This document shows positions 8,070 to 19,674 of a stretch of 64,000 nucleotides of DNA, in pieces. The position numbers were made by a program, and so were the translations under genes. The notes below the pieces were generated by a model that was not told where the DNA came from, did not search any database, and worked only from the letters and a program-made list of their open reading frames with translations. Within the stretch, counting starts at the first letter, position 1. Every line of letters starts with the position of its first letter. This stretch comes from Hyphomonadaceae bacterium (GTDB lineage Bacteria > Pseudomonadota > Alphaproteobacteria > Caulobacterales > Hyphomonadaceae): positions 16,897 to 80,896 of the forward strand of contig CANJIL010000010.1 in assembly GCA_947474455.1 (NCBI GenBank), given 5' to 3'.

Positions 8070-9140
8070 ATGAACCAGCTTGCAGCCAACACGTCGGTGC
8101 CCGTCCGGGCAGCCCTCTGGTCGTGGAACGCGGCTGACGCTGTGCTCACCATCCGCGCCGAGCCGGGCGGCCCCTTGGCCTCGCTCGACGGATCATGGGC
8201 GCTCGAACTCCTGCTGGAGCAGTTCGACGGCCTCGCGCGCAACCGCATCGCCAGCCCGCTGAACTCCGGCTGCCCCGGTGATCCCATCGACATCCGCGTC
8301 ACGCTGCTCGACGGTCGCCCCGCGCACTTCTTCGGCGCCTTCCATGACCGCGGGCTCGCCCGTGGCCTAATCGTCCCTGCAGAAGCAGGTGCCCGCCTCC
8401 TTCACGGCGAGAGCAATGTCGAGCCCGTCTTCCAGCCCATCCGCCGCCTCGACACGCTTGAGGTCGCCGGCTTTGAAGCCCTCGCTCGCTTCCGCGCGCC
8501 CGACGGCCAGCTGGTCGGCGCTGACACGCTCGTTGGCCTCGGCGGCGACACGGACTGGAGCGCCATCGCCCCCGTCATGCTGGAAAGGTCCGCCTGCGCG
8601 TTGGCTGATCTCCGCGGGCAGGGTCATGACGTCTTCATGCAGGTGAACCTGTCCGCCGCCGAACTCGCGCGGCCGCTTCTTGTCGAGGAGGTCGCCGCCC
8701 TCATTCGCGACGCCAAGCTTCCCCACGGCGTCTTGCGCGTCGAACTCACGGAGCAGGCCGCCCTGCGGGATTTCGAAGGCGCACTCGGCGCGCTCGCTGC
8801 CTTCCGCGCCGCCGGCGCCGGCATCGTGCTTGACGATTTCGGGGCAGGGCACTCGTCCTTCGCCTGGCTGGCCGAGATCCCCGCCGACGGCGTGAAGCTC
8901 GACCCCAAACTCTCCCGCATGGTTCGCCAGCCACGCGCCTGCCGCATCATCACGGCGCTCTCCGGTCTCATCCGCAGCCTCGGCATGAGCGTCACCGCTG
9001 AAGGCATCGAAGATCCCGCCGTCGCAGGCGAACTCCACGCCATCGGCTGCGACTTCGTGCAGGGCTACGCCTACGACATGCCCCTTCGCCTGCAGGATAT
9101 CGCGGTTGCATTCGACCCGCTGGAGGTTGCGAAACAGTGA
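8070..9140 (+). CDS. EAL-domain cyclic-di-GMP phosphodiesterase
   Basis: A 356-residue protein. Residues 1-110 look like a PAS-type sensor (W-x-W start, then LLDGRPAHFFGAF), and residues 115-350 form an EAL domain. Catalytic and metal-binding signatures are all visible: FEALARF at about 135-141, MQVNLSA, VELTEQ, LDDFGAGHSSF, VKLD, AEGIED and FVQGYAYDMPL. Activity against cyclic-di-GMP is therefore expected. No GGDEF domain or membrane segment is present. The ATG at 8070 lies 19 bases after the peptidase stop with a weak ribosome site. The stop overlaps the next small gene as GTGA. Confidence 0.9.
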   Translation: MNQLAANTSVPVRAALWSWNAADAVLTIRAEPGGPLASLDGSWALELLLEQFDGLARNRIASPLNSGCPGDPIDIRVTLLDGRPAHFFGAFHDRGLARGLIVPAEAGARLLHGESNVEPVFQPIRRLDTLEVAGFEALARFRAPDGQLVGADTLVGLGGDTDWSAIAPVMLERSACALADLRGQGHDVFMQVNLSAAELARPLLVEEVAALIRDAKLPHGVLRVELTEQAALRDFEGALGALAAFRAAGAGIVLDDFGAGHSSFAWLAEIPADGVKLDPKLSRMVRQPRACRIITALSGLIRSLGMSVTAEGIEDPAVAGELHAIGCDFVQGYAYDMPLRLQDIAVAFDPLEVAKQ

Positions 9141-9403
9141 CGCATTGGACCCAAACGCCAATGCTCGCGCAAATGGCGGGGTTGTTGCTCGTCGGCTTAG
9201 GCTGCATCGCCTTGTTTGTCTGGCAGCAGCTAACAGGAGAGGTTTGGATCCAGCCGCCGTGGCGTCTTCGGCGTCGACTAATGCTCCGTAAGGACTCACC
9301 GTGGTTGTTCTGGTCGGCTCAAGCGCTGACTGGGTTGATCATCGTCGTTTCGTTCGGATTGCTTATTTTGCTGATAAACCAAGTCATGTCCGTGGATTCC
9401 TAG
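9137..9403 (+). CDS. Small two-helix membrane protein, unknown function
   Basis: An 88-residue product with two hydrophobic segments (MAGLLLVGLGCIALFVWQQL and LTGLIIVVSFGLLILLINQV) separated by a basic loop (WRLRRRLMLRKDS). It starts with GTG overlapping the EAL gene stop (GTGA), which supports translation. I recognise no family. Codon usage is less GC3-biased than its neighbours. It might be a membrane partner of the EAL protein (inference from coupling only). Confidence 0.55.
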   Translation: MTHWTQTPMLAQMAGLLLVGLGCIALFVWQQLTGEVWIQPPWRLRRRLMLRKDSPWLFWSAQALTGLIIVVSFGLLILLINQVMSVDS

Positions 9404-9419
9404 TTGGCAGAGACTAGCA

Positions 9420-9869
9420 TCAGTCCGGGATCTCCGGCGTCACCAGCTTCGCGAGATATTCCAGCGACTCCTGCCAGCCGAGATAGCAGCCCTCCAGCGG
9501 TATCGCCTCCGGCACATTCGTCTGCTCGATGCGTAGCTCAGTGCCCACCATCACCTTCTTCAGCATTACGGTCACCACCATCTCGCCCGGCATGTTCGGG
9601 TCGTCGAACGTATCCGCGTAGACCACCCGCTCGCCGGGCACGAGGTCGAGGAACTTGCCCGTCCACGAATGGCCGTTGCCGGTCGAGAAGTTGGCGAAAG
9701 ACATCTTGTATGCGCCGCCCACTTTGGGGTCGTAGCTGTGCACCTTGCAGGTGAACCCATTCGGCGGCAGCCACCGCGCCTTGGCGTCCGCGTCGACAAA
9801 GGCCTTGTAGACTTTCTCCGGCTTGGTCGGCAGCCCGCGGTGAAGGCGCACAGTGCGGTCGGTGGTCAT
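9420..9869 (-). CDS. START/SRPBCC superfamily protein (AHSA1-like)
   Basis: A 149-residue single-domain protein. The pattern near the start (RLHRGLPTKPEKVYKAFVDADAKARWLPP) and the later GxFLDLVPGERVVYAD region are typical of activator-of-Hsp90-like SRPBCC proteins, which bind hydrophobic ligands in a helix-grip fold. An aaggaga ribosome site lies just upstream of the ATG at 9869; the open frame extends 21 codons further without a comparable site. It stands alone between the EAL block and gatB, facing the opposite way. Ligand and role are unknown. Confidence 0.85.
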   Translation of the reverse strand: MTTDRTVRLHRGLPTKPEKVYKAFVDADAKARWLPPNGFTCKVHSYDPKVGGAYKMSFANFSTGNGHSWTGKFLDLVPGERVVYADTFDDPNMPGEMVVTVMLKKVMVGTELRIEQTNVPEAIPLEGCYLGWQESLEYLAKLVTPEIPD

Positions 9870-10015
9870 CGCTTTCTCCTTGTTCTTGCAGCTTGTGCCT
9901 TTAAGACGTGCGGCAGATGCTCGATCCGACAAGGGCAGGCGCGGTTTTGACAGCCCGGGGTGACGCCCCGTCGAAACCCCGCTAAAAGCCCAAAAGCACC
10001 CCGTTCGAGGACGCT

Positions 10016-11533
10016 ATGGCAGACCGCAAACCTTACGTGATTTCAGGCCGCACCGGCGACTGGGAAGTTGTCATGGGGCTCGAAGTCCATGCGCAGGTGG
10101 CATCGAATTCGAAGCTGTTCTCCGGTGCCGCCACCGCCTTCGGCAACGACCCGAACACTAACGTCTCGCTGGTTGACGCGGCCATGCCCGGCATGCTGCC
10201 GGTGATCAACAAGTTCTGCGTCGAGCAGGCCGTGAAAACCGGCCTCGGGATCAACGCGAAGATCTGCAACTGGTCGCGCTTCGACCGGAAGAACTATTTC
10301 TATCCCGACCTGCCGCAAGGCTATCAGATCTCGCAGTTCAAATCCCCCATCGTCGGAGAGGGCGCCATCGATGTGGATGCGGACGAGGGCTACACCTTCA
10401 CGGTAGGCATCGAGCGCCTGCACCTCGAACAGGATGCCGGCAAGTCGATCCACGATCTCGATCCCAACGCGACCTATGTCGACCTCAACCGGTCGGGCGT
10501 TGCGCTCATGGAAATCGTGTCGCGCCCGGACATCCGCTCGCCCGCGGAAGCCGCAGCCTACGTCAAGAAGCTGCGCTCGATCCTCATCGCCCTCGGCACA
10601 TGCGATGGCGACATGGAGAAGGGCAATCTGCGCGCGGACGTGAACGTCTCCGTCTGCCGCCCCGGCGGCTACGATCATTACAAGGAGACCGGAAGTTTCG
10701 AGAAACTCGGCACGCGCTGCGAGATCAAGAACGTCAACTCGTTCCGCTTCATCCAGATGGCGGCCGAGTTCGAAGCGCGCCGCCAGGTCGACATTCTCGA
10801 AGACGGCGGCAAGATTGACCAGGAGACGCGCCTCTACAACGCGGACAAGGACGAGACGCGCTCCATGCGTTCGAAGGAGGATGCGCACGACTACCGCTAC
10901 TTCCCTGACCCCGACCTGCTGCCGCTCGAGCTCACGGGTGAATACGTCGCCAGCATCAGGGCAAAGCTGCCTGAACTGCCTGACCAGAAGCGCGCGCGTT
11001 TCGTGAAAGATTACGGCCTCAAGGAATACGACGCCTGCGTCATCGCCAGCGATGCTGAAAAAGCCGCCTACTTCGAAGCCGTCGCAAAGGGCAGGGACGC
11101 GCGCCTCGCCGCCAACTGGGTGACGCAGGACCTCTTCGGCTATCTGAACAAGGAAGGCCTCGAACTCTCGCAATCGCCAATCAGCGCCGAACAACTCGGC
11201 GGCCTGATCTGTCTGATCGCCGACAACACGATCTCGGGCAAGATCGCCAAGGACGTCTTCCAGAAGATGATCGCCACCGGTGATGCCGCTGCGAAGATCG
11301 TCGAGCGTGAAGGCCTCAAGCAGGTCACCGATACTGGCGCAATCGAGAAGGTCATCGACGAAGTCATCGCTGCGAACCCGAAACAGGTTCAGGAGATCAA
11401 GGACCAGCGCGCGGCCGGCCACGAGAAACCGAAGACGCTCGGCTGGTTCGTCGGCCAGATTATGAAGGCCTCCAGCGGCAAAGCGAACCCCGCCGCTGTC
11501 AACGAGATCCTGACTAAGAAGCTGGGCCTCTAG
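10016..11533 (+). CDS. gatB: Aspartyl/glutamyl-tRNA(Asn/Gln) amidotransferase subunit B
   Basis: Subunit B of GatCAB, which converts Glu-tRNA(Gln) and/or Asp-tRNA(Asn) to the amide form. The 505 residues fit the family. The opening [13 protein letters not shown] and the [14 protein letters not shown] signature are diagnostic. The kinase-like cradle ([27 protein letters not shown]) is followed by the C-terminal YqeY-like tail ending in [14 protein letters not shown]. gatA and gatC are not in the window. A GC-rich inverted repeat (CGGGG/CCCCG) lies in the leader. Confidence 0.97.
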   Translation: MADRKPYVISGRTGDWEVVMGLEVHAQVASNSKLFSGAATAFGNDPNTNVSLVDAAMPGMLPVINKFCVEQAVKTGLGINAKICNWSRFDRKNYFYPDLPQGYQISQFKSPIVGEGAIDVDADEGYTFTVGIERLHLEQDAGKSIHDLDPNATYVDLNRSGVALMEIVSRPDIRSPAEAAAYVKKLRSILIALGTCDGDMEKGNLRADVNVSVCRPGGYDHYKETGSFEKLGTRCEIKNVNSFRFIQMAAEFEARRQVDILEDGGKIDQETRLYNADKDETRSMRSKEDAHDYRYFPDPDLLPLELTGEYVASIRAKLPELPDQKRARFVKDYGLKEYDACVIASDAEKAAYFEAVAKGRDARLAANWVTQDLFGYLNKEGLELSQSPISAEQLGGLICLIADNTISGKIAKDVFQKMIATGDAAAKIVEREGLKQVTDTGAIEKVIDEVIAANPKQVQEIKDQRAAGHEKPKTLGWFVGQIMKASSGKANPAAVNEILTKKLGL

Positions 11534-12205
11534 ACCGGGCGCTGCCAATGAAGAAAAGGCGATGGCGGAAGAGGGACAAGTCGTTGAACCCGCTTCCGCC
11601 AATGCGACGCCGCAGCCTCATGTCCATCATTCGGTTGCTTCCTTCGAGGCCGACCCGATTCGGTCGTGCGCAGGGGTTCACATCACGACTGGCGGGCCTG
11701 CTAGCGGACGGTGCCATGGTCGGCGATATCATCCTTTTCAGTTGCTCCGGTAGCGTGGGCCGCCGCCAGCCCGGCCCGCAAACGCGCCGCGAGCCTTAGT
11801 GAAGTTGAGAAAACAGGCCCCCCGGATTCGCAAGATAGAGACAATCTCTTGCCACTGGGTTCAGCGCCTTGGTTCGACAGCTCGTCAGATTCGATCGGGA
11901 TAGGAGCGGGCGCATCATGCCCCGTATGACACAGGCGCGAATGCGCACACACAGGCAGGTAACCCCATCGCTTCCTCAGGTCTGGCTGACGGCGATGCTG
12001 CGCGTTTTCGTTGAGCTTGTTCTCCAGGTAGCCTCAAACCTCCAGATGCGCCCTCACCGTCGCACCCGTGATTGGCACACGGAGGCGATGCCGGCTGCTT
12101 TGCCTGGAAGGGCGAACGACACCACCCAGGAGGTCAAACCCGTCGCGCAAGCCACCACCTCGATGATCGCACGGTCATGATGACCGCGAACCCACATCGG
12201 GACTT

Positions 12206-12307
12206 GTCATCCCAAAAGTTGGTAGCGCTATCCGGGACCCATTTCTCAACACACGTGCTGGCAGATCGATAGCTCCTGGCCCTCCGCTTCGCTGCGGTCG
12301 GGATGAC
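12206..12307. repeat. REP-like palindromic intergenic element A
   Basis: The ends are GTCATCCC (12206-12213) and GGGATGAC (12300-12307), an 8 bp inverted repeat. The interior includes a CCGC-TTCGCT-GCGG mini-hairpin and a CTATCCGGGACCC stretch. The combination of GTCATCCC ends and a CCTCCGCTTCGCTGCGG core resembles the palindromic intergenic repeats common in alphaproteobacterial genomes. Family name not assigned. Confidence 0.55.
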
Positions 12308-12414
12308 GAGCGAGCGGATATCCGCACATCGGGCCACACCTACAGAGTCATTCTCGGGCTCGTCGCGACAATCCCGGTTGCCTCAACACGGGAAATGCCA
12401 GCTCACCGTTCTGT

Positions 12415-12527
12415 TCATCCCGACGAGTGTCGGGAGCGAGGGCTGCCCTCGCACCCCGCGCGAACCTGAAGCCGCAATTTCGTGCAAGGCGCATCACCAT
12501 TCCTGATACCGACGTTCGTCGGGATGA
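12415..12527. repeat. REP-like palindromic intergenic element B
   Basis: Arms TCATCCCGACGAgtGTCGG (from 12415) and the reverse complement of TCATCCCGACGAacGTCGG (to 12527) form an inverted repeat of about 19 bp with two mismatches, separated by about 75 bp. It is about 110 bp to the right of element A and shares the CATCCC/GGGATG ends. Confidence 0.55.
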
Positions 12528-12618
12528 GCGGGGATAGGTCAGCGCTAAATCCACAGCCTAAACGAGGTACGCACCCAAATCGCCCGACTCGCTCACCAGC
12601 GAGAGCGCCCCTGCGCAT

Positions 12619-13122
12619 CTATTGCGGCGCCGGCTGTGGCGCGAGCTGGTCATCGTTCGCCGAGTTCACCTTGTCAGGCCAATCATCATCCAGCCCAACA
12701 CAGTCGCGCCGGAAAGCGCCATCGACGCTGCCGACCATCCCCATGTGCGCGGTCGAGGATATTTCCCAATCCATCTGGCACGCCCGCGTCGCAAAGCTGC
12801 GCGTGCAGACCGCCATCGGGTCGGGATAGTCCTGATGCGCCTCACCATAGATGCATGAAAAGCCCGCTTCGCTGATCCCATCGATGGCGGCAGGTCGGGA
12901 CAGCTTCCCAAGAATTGCCTCGACACCAGACACCCAGGCGGCGTTCAACGCCTCTCCCGGCGAGTGTTGCCAATCGTGTGCCGCCTCCAATTCCTTCAAG
13001 GTGGAAGGCGGAGGCACGCTTGCGTCGGCGGGGCGCGCGGCCGCCGCCTGCTCGGAGACAGGCAGTTGCGCCGGCGAACACGCCGCAAGCATCACTGCGA
13101 CAGCCAAAACGGCCCGGGTCAT
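12619..13122 (-). CDS. Predicted lipoprotein, unknown function
   Basis: A 167-residue protein with a lipoprotein signal (RAVLAVAVMLAAC, lipobox LAAC, Cys at about 15) followed by a Pro/Ala-rich linker and a compact domain with four further cysteines (FSCIYGE, AVCTRSF, TRACQMDW, RRDCVGLDD). The Cys spacing suggests two disulphides in the periplasm. A strong GGGAGG ribosome site sits 9 bases before the ATG at 13122, which decides the start. No family recognised. It is divergent from queA, with about 90 bases between. Confidence 0.75.
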   Translation of the reverse strand: MTRAVLAVAVMLAACSPAQLPVSEQAAAARPADASVPPPSTLKELEAAHDWQHSPGEALNAAWVSGVEAILGKLSRPAAIDGISEAGFSCIYGEAHQDYPDPMAVCTRSFATRACQMDWEISSTAHMGMVGSVDGAFRRDCVGLDDDWPDKVNSANDDQLAPQPAPQ

Positions 13123-13212
13123 AATGTCGTCCTCCCTTATCCAGCATACACGAGATAACGGCGACGCAAGGGCGGACTGGCGCCCGAAGCTGTTCCCCGC
13201 TATGGGCGCCAC

Positions 13213-15948
<2,736 letters not shown>

Positions 15949-16084
15949 AGTCGTAGTTCCTGATCGGCCTCTATTTTAAACGCCTTTCTAGCCGGTTTTG
16001 GACCATCCCGTGAAAATCCGGAGATGCGGCCTTTCCAACGTTGACCCCAGTGGAATCGAACACTAGGTTCCGCCGCTCTTGAGA

Positions 16085-16160
<76 letters not shown>

Positions 16161-16548
16161 ATCATTCCAAGACCTTAGCCGTGGAAACGGAAGAAGCCGG
16201 AAATCGCTGCCCGCCACCTGCCGTTCACGGCTTTAGCCTAGGCATCTGCTTCGGGTAAGATGAGCAAAGCTAAACCGCCTTGGCTAGGACCGTTCGGAGA
16301 GGTCAAGCCTCCGGGCGGCCCGCTTGCTGGCGATTGGAAACACCAGTCGAGAAGAAGTAAACGCAAAGAAGTAGAGTCGATGATACTTGACGCACCCGGC
16401 GAGAGTTTACAGTAGAGTCGCCAACCGGCATGTATCGGTACGCGGATCATCACGGTTGCGAGACACGATGACTTAGCCCTGGGCATGCGCTCACAGGGAA
16501 ACCAGCCGCAAGTCCTGAGATACGCTTGGGGGCGCCTATTATGTTCTG
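16161..16548. other. Intergenic region after tRNA-Lys
   Basis: No recognised gene apart from a weak 51-codon frame listed separately. The region has mixed codon character and marks the start of an accessory patch that runs to about 20.1 kb. Confidence 0.4.
16260..16415 (+). CDS. Possible small basic protein (51 residues)
   Basis: An ATG-to-TAG frame giving a highly charged peptide rich in Lys/Arg/Pro (MSKAKPPWLGPFGEV, later RRSKRKEVE). A weak GGGTAAG lies before the ATG. Nothing is recognised. It is reported as a candidate only, because the composition looks protein-like and the surrounding 390 bases have no better frame. Confidence 0.25.
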   Translation: MSKAKPPWLGPFGEVKPPGGPLAGDWKHQSRRSKRKEVESMILDAPGESLQ

Positions 16549-16896
16549 ATGCCGCGGTCCGCCTTCGCTGGAGGCAAGCAATTGGCAGGGATCACCCGCG
16601 AGGAATTGGAGCTGCTGTTAGAGACAGTAGTTCGTAGCGCCCCGTCGGGCCTGCTCAAGCTCGAAAGCGAATTGAAGTGGCGGGCTGATCATGAGGAGTT
16701 CTGCCGGCGCCTCTCAACCCGCCTGGTCGAAGCGCTGGCGATTGAAGGCTTCGCGTGGGCGCGCATACCGCGGCATGGGGATGATCTCTACAGGGTCCTG
16801 ATCGGCGCCACCAACGATGTGAGCTGCCTCACGCGGACGGGTCTGGTGTCGGAGAGCGCCGGTAGTCGCGAAAGTGCGCGTTATGAAATCGCCTAA
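16549..16896 (+). CDS. Hypothetical protein
   Basis: A 115-residue product with a helical Glu/Leu-rich central part (TREELELLLETVV, LESELKWRADHEEFCRRLS). No membrane segment, signal or family is seen. It lies in the gene-poor accessory patch between tRNA-Lys and the SRAP gene, and may be a truncated form of something larger. Confidence 0.45.
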   Translation: MPRSAFAGGKQLAGITREELELLLETVVRSAPSGLLKLESELKWRADHEEFCRRLSTRLVEALAIEGFAWARIPRHGDDLYRVLIGATNDVSCLTRTGLVSESAGSRESARYEIA

Positions 16897-16988
16897 AGGA
16901 TTCTGGCGTTTCTGGAGCGAACGCAAACCGCAGTGGTGAGACGCAAGCCAGACCATGGCTGAAAGGGCGCCCGCAACACTGGGATGCG

Positions 16989-17648
16989 CTACGTCGCTTC
17001 AACAATGGCGAGCTGGTGATCTGGTAGCGGCCGCTGCAGCTGAATCGCCTCGTCGATCGGCTCGTTCAGCCACGTCTCGCACTGGTCCCACGTCGTCAGA
17101 ATGACCGGCATGGCTTTGCTGTGCAGGGGCTTCACCAGCGCGTTGGGCGACGTGGTCAGGAACGTATAAAGCTCGTGCTCGCCTTCCTCTGGGGCCTTCT
17201 TCGTGCCGCGGACGCCCGTCCACGGGCGCCACATGCCCGCGAACATGAATGGCAGACCGTCGGCGCGGGCAAACTCAACTTCGCGGAATGCGCCCGTGCC
17301 AACCGTGCGTTGATCAGGTTCGAAGAATGAAGTTGCTGGTACGAGACAGCGATATTCCGGCCCAGTCCATTCGGCCCAGTACGGCGACGGCCCTGACTTG
17401 TTCATGACGTGCCGTGCGTTCGTCACCCGGGTGGCGCGAAGCTCCTCCACTGTCGGGAAGCCCCAGCGCATCGAAGTCGCTTCGATCCCGTCGCCCTTCT
17501 GAATGAACACCACGCCCGGCTTATCCGGGTAGACGTGCTCGGGGAGGTTGTCGAAGCGGACGGGGATCTTGATCTCGCTGAACTGGTCGATCGACCAACC
17601 GGGGATTATCGCGCCCTTGAGAATAGCCTGGCGGTAGTGGTTGCACAT
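16989..17648 (-). CDS. SOS response-associated peptidase (SRAP/HMCES/YedK family)
   Basis: Crosslinks through its N-terminal Cys to abasic sites in single-stranded DNA, shielding them. The 219 residues match the family. The invariant Cys2 is present (MCNHYR), as are TNARHV, the CLVPATSFFEP active-site glutamate and the HSKAMPVIL histidine, where the family usually has H-x-RMPVIL. It sits alone in an accessory patch. No LexA-type operator was identified by eye. Confidence 0.93.
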   Translation of the reverse strand: MCNHYRQAILKGAIIPGWSIDQFSEIKIPVRFDNLPEHVYPDKPGVVFIQKGDGIEATSMRWGFPTVEELRATRVTNARHVMNKSGPSPYWAEWTGPEYRCLVPATSFFEPDQRTVGTGAFREVEFARADGLPFMFAGMWRPWTGVRGTKKAPEEGEHELYTFLTTSPNALVKPLHSKAMPVILTTWDQCETWLNEPIDEAIQLQRPLPDHQLAIVEAT

Positions 17649-18167
17649 GGCTCAGCGCCCTGGTTCGAGCGGTTGCCTACCGTCGAAGCGATCGACGCCT
17701 TCCTCGACTAGCAACAGCATGATCCAATGGGCGTGTGCCGCCAGCATCTCCGAAAAACGCATGCCCGGCTCTTGGGGTGTGTGTCGGAAAGTCGGGGCGT
17801 GTGACATCGGCCATGCCCGCAGCGAACTGGGGCTGGCCAAATTAGTCAACCGACGAAGATCCGACGGGCTCGCTCACTTGCACAAGTCCGGTTTCTTCAT
17901 CCCGGTTAAACAATTACCCTTAGGCGGACCCCTTCCAAGGGAGGCTGGTCACCTACCGATTTACCCATGGCAGGCATTTTTGTGTGCTGGCGAACTCAAT
18001 GCGAGCCGTGGCCAACTGGCTGGGTGAAAGTCGAACGCCAGCTGCATGCCGTGCGTGAGCGGGAAGCGGCTTGAGCAGACGCATAGGTTGCTACGCAGCT
18101 AGCGGCGGCTTCCAGCCGGTCCGAACGTTCGTCGTTGTGAAGGGGACAGGCCCGATTCCGGGTCACG
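17649..18167. other. Non-coding stretch containing the left copy of a long direct repeat
   Basis: About 520 bases between the SRAP gene start and the acyltransferase stop. No frame has a family or a good start. The only clear structure is the 130 bp repeat listed separately. Confidence 0.5.
17771..17900. repeat. Left copy of an imperfect 130 bp direct repeat
   Basis: Matches 19547-19674 in the same orientation at roughly three bases in four, with a near-identical core: TAGTCAACCGACGAAGATCC at 17843-17862 equals 19617-19636 and continues as CG(A/G)CGGGCTCGCTCA. Read on the minus strand, the right part would encode KKPDLCK then stop, echoing the MAKPDWCN end of the nuclease gene that overlaps the other copy. 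It is probably the tail of a lost second nuclease copy plus its downstream sequence. Confidence 0.75.
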
Positions 18168-19217
18168 TCACCCGACAGCTGTTCGATTGCCGCGCAAATT
18201 CCCGATGAGACTTCGTGCCAGGCTGGCGGTCGGCCTTTCGAAATACTTCAACGACAGCTTCGATATGATCGCGGTAAGCGAAAGGGTCCCGATGACGATG
18301 ATCGTTTCCGCGACAGGGCCCTCGCCAATTGCCATAGTGGAAACCGTAGTGGCAAAGATGATGACGATCGGATGCAGCAGATAGGCCGAGTAGCTGGCGT
18401 CGCCGAGGCCGGTCACGAACGTTTCGCGGGCCGGCTTGCGATAGAGATCTTGGCCCGCGGCGGCGAACACAAGAAGCATCGCTGGGCCGCCATAGCGCAG
18501 CAGCGTCGACTGCTCGACCGAGATGAAGGCGGGCAGCGCCGCGAAACCGGCGACGGAGAGCATGGCAAGCGGCCACATCGGCGTCTTGCGCACTAAGTCC
18601 GCAACGGCTTTCTGGCGCAGAGCGGTGGCGATGATGCAACCGGCGGCGAACTCAAAGATGATCGGCTCAGCGTAGAAACGAGCAACAACGCCTGAACCTG
18701 CCGCATTCGCAACGCCCCAAACCAGCGTGATAAGAACAAGAATGCCCGGAAGCCGAAACGTCCGCGGCAGGGCGAGCGAGAGCGCGAAGAGGGCGTAGAA
18801 CATCATCTCATGGTTCAGCGTCCAGCCGACGAAGAGAATAGGATAGGCGTGGCCGCCGGCGTCGACATGCGGGACGAAGAACAGGCTTGCCAAGATCGCG
18901 TCCGGCGTGATCAGCGCGTTGGGGAATGTCCACGAGCGGGCCGTGACCGTCGCTATAACGAGGAAGGTGGCGAACCAGTAGAGCGGCACAATGCGGGCGA
19001 TGCGCTTCGCCGCAAACCATGCGGGCAGTTCGTCATCACGTGTGGTGTGCACCATGACGAAGCCAGAGATGACAAAGAACAAGTCGACCCCGCCTGAAGG
19101 CAGATCGAGATAGCCCCTCCCCACCGGATCGGTGGGATGCAAGATGCCGATCAGGCAGTGGAAGAGCACTACTGATTGGGCCGCGAGGGCGCGTAGGTTC
19201 TGCAGGTTGTTAAGCAC
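18168..19217 (-). CDS. Acyltransferase 3 family membrane protein (OafA-like)
   Basis: A polytopic inner-membrane O-acyltransferase that modifies cell-surface or exported glycans. The 349 residues and about ten hydrophobic segments fit the family. The N-terminal signature NLRALAAQSVVLFH carries the conserved R-A-x-A-x4-VxxxH pattern with the catalytic His. GGVDLFFVISGFVMV, RIARIVPLYW and the late SYSAYLLHP patch are all typical. It is flanked on both sides by the two copies of the direct repeat (about 1.8 kb apart), so it may have been acquired or rearranged. The substrate is unknown. Confidence 0.92.
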   Translation of the reverse strand: MLNNLQNLRALAAQSVVLFHCLIGILHPTDPVGRGYLDLPSGGVDLFFVISGFVMVHTTRDDELPAWFAAKRIARIVPLYWFATFLVIATVTARSWTFPNALITPDAILASLFFVPHVDAGGHAYPILFVGWTLNHEMMFYALFALSLALPRTFRLPGILVLITLVWGVANAAGSGVVARFYAEPIIFEFAAGCIIATALRQKAVADLVRKTPMWPLAMLSVAGFAALPAFISVEQSTLLRYGGPAMLLVFAAAGQDLYRKPARETFVTGLGDASYSAYLLHPIVIIFATTVSTMAIGEGPVAETIIVIGTLSLTAIISKLSLKYFERPTASLARSLIGNLRGNRTAVG

Positions 19218-19546
19218 GGACAGGCGAACCTATTCATTCTGGCCCGATGGGCGGAGTTGCGCCGCGGCAGCCGCGCGGCACGCGCCTTCGCGAACTGCAA
19301 AGCAATGTTCATGCCACGCGATAGGCCGCGTGGCCCTCAGCAGCTATGCACGGGCCACAAGGAATCGCTGCAGCGTCCCGACAGTCAGAGCCATGCAATT
19401 TTCTCTCGGGTAGGCCGTTTACGAAATTCCGATACGTTAGCCCCCACTCCAAAACGGCCTGCATTGAGAGTTAACGTCGCCCCCGTGTCCTACAGCGCGC
19501 GATCAGCGCGTGAGGGATTACCTATCCGAAATAGGCAAGCTTGGAT
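19218..19546. other. Intergenic stretch, no gene seen
   Basis: Open frames here are short and of low coding character. Nothing beyond the right repeat copy that follows. Confidence 0.45.
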
Positions 19547-19674
19547 CTTGGCCCTGGGTCGGAAAATCGCGGCGGATGACGTTGGACACGGCCGCGGCGA
19601 ACTGGGGCCGGCCATATAGTCAACCGACGAAGATCCGGCGGGCTCGCTCAGTTGCACCAGTCCGGCTTCGCCAT
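19547..19674. repeat. Right copy of the imperfect 130 bp direct repeat
   Basis: Partner of 17771-17900. Its right end overlaps the last codons and stop of the nuclease gene (stop at 19648-19650), so the repeat is made of the 3' end of that gene and about 100 bases downstream of it. Confidence 0.75.

Larger units (their letters stand above)
11534..12618. other. Gene-poor stretch downstream of gatB
   Basis: About 1.1 kb with several short open frames (up to about 100 codons) on both strands. None has a recognisable family, a good start context or consistent codon usage. The right half holds two REP-like inverted repeat elements listed separately. A decayed gene cannot be excluded for 11548-11930, where a coding-like frame (starting at 11711) has no clear homologue. 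Confidence 0.5.

Noticed and set aside
10043..11602. 519-codon antisense frame opposite gatB
   Set aside because: Full antisense of a conserved gene, no start context or family; shadow of codon bias.
11548..11799. Short frames after gatB (for example 83 codons at 11548, 72 at 11711)
   Set aside because: No family, weak starts, inconsistent codon usage; kept only as a gene-poor region with possible decay.
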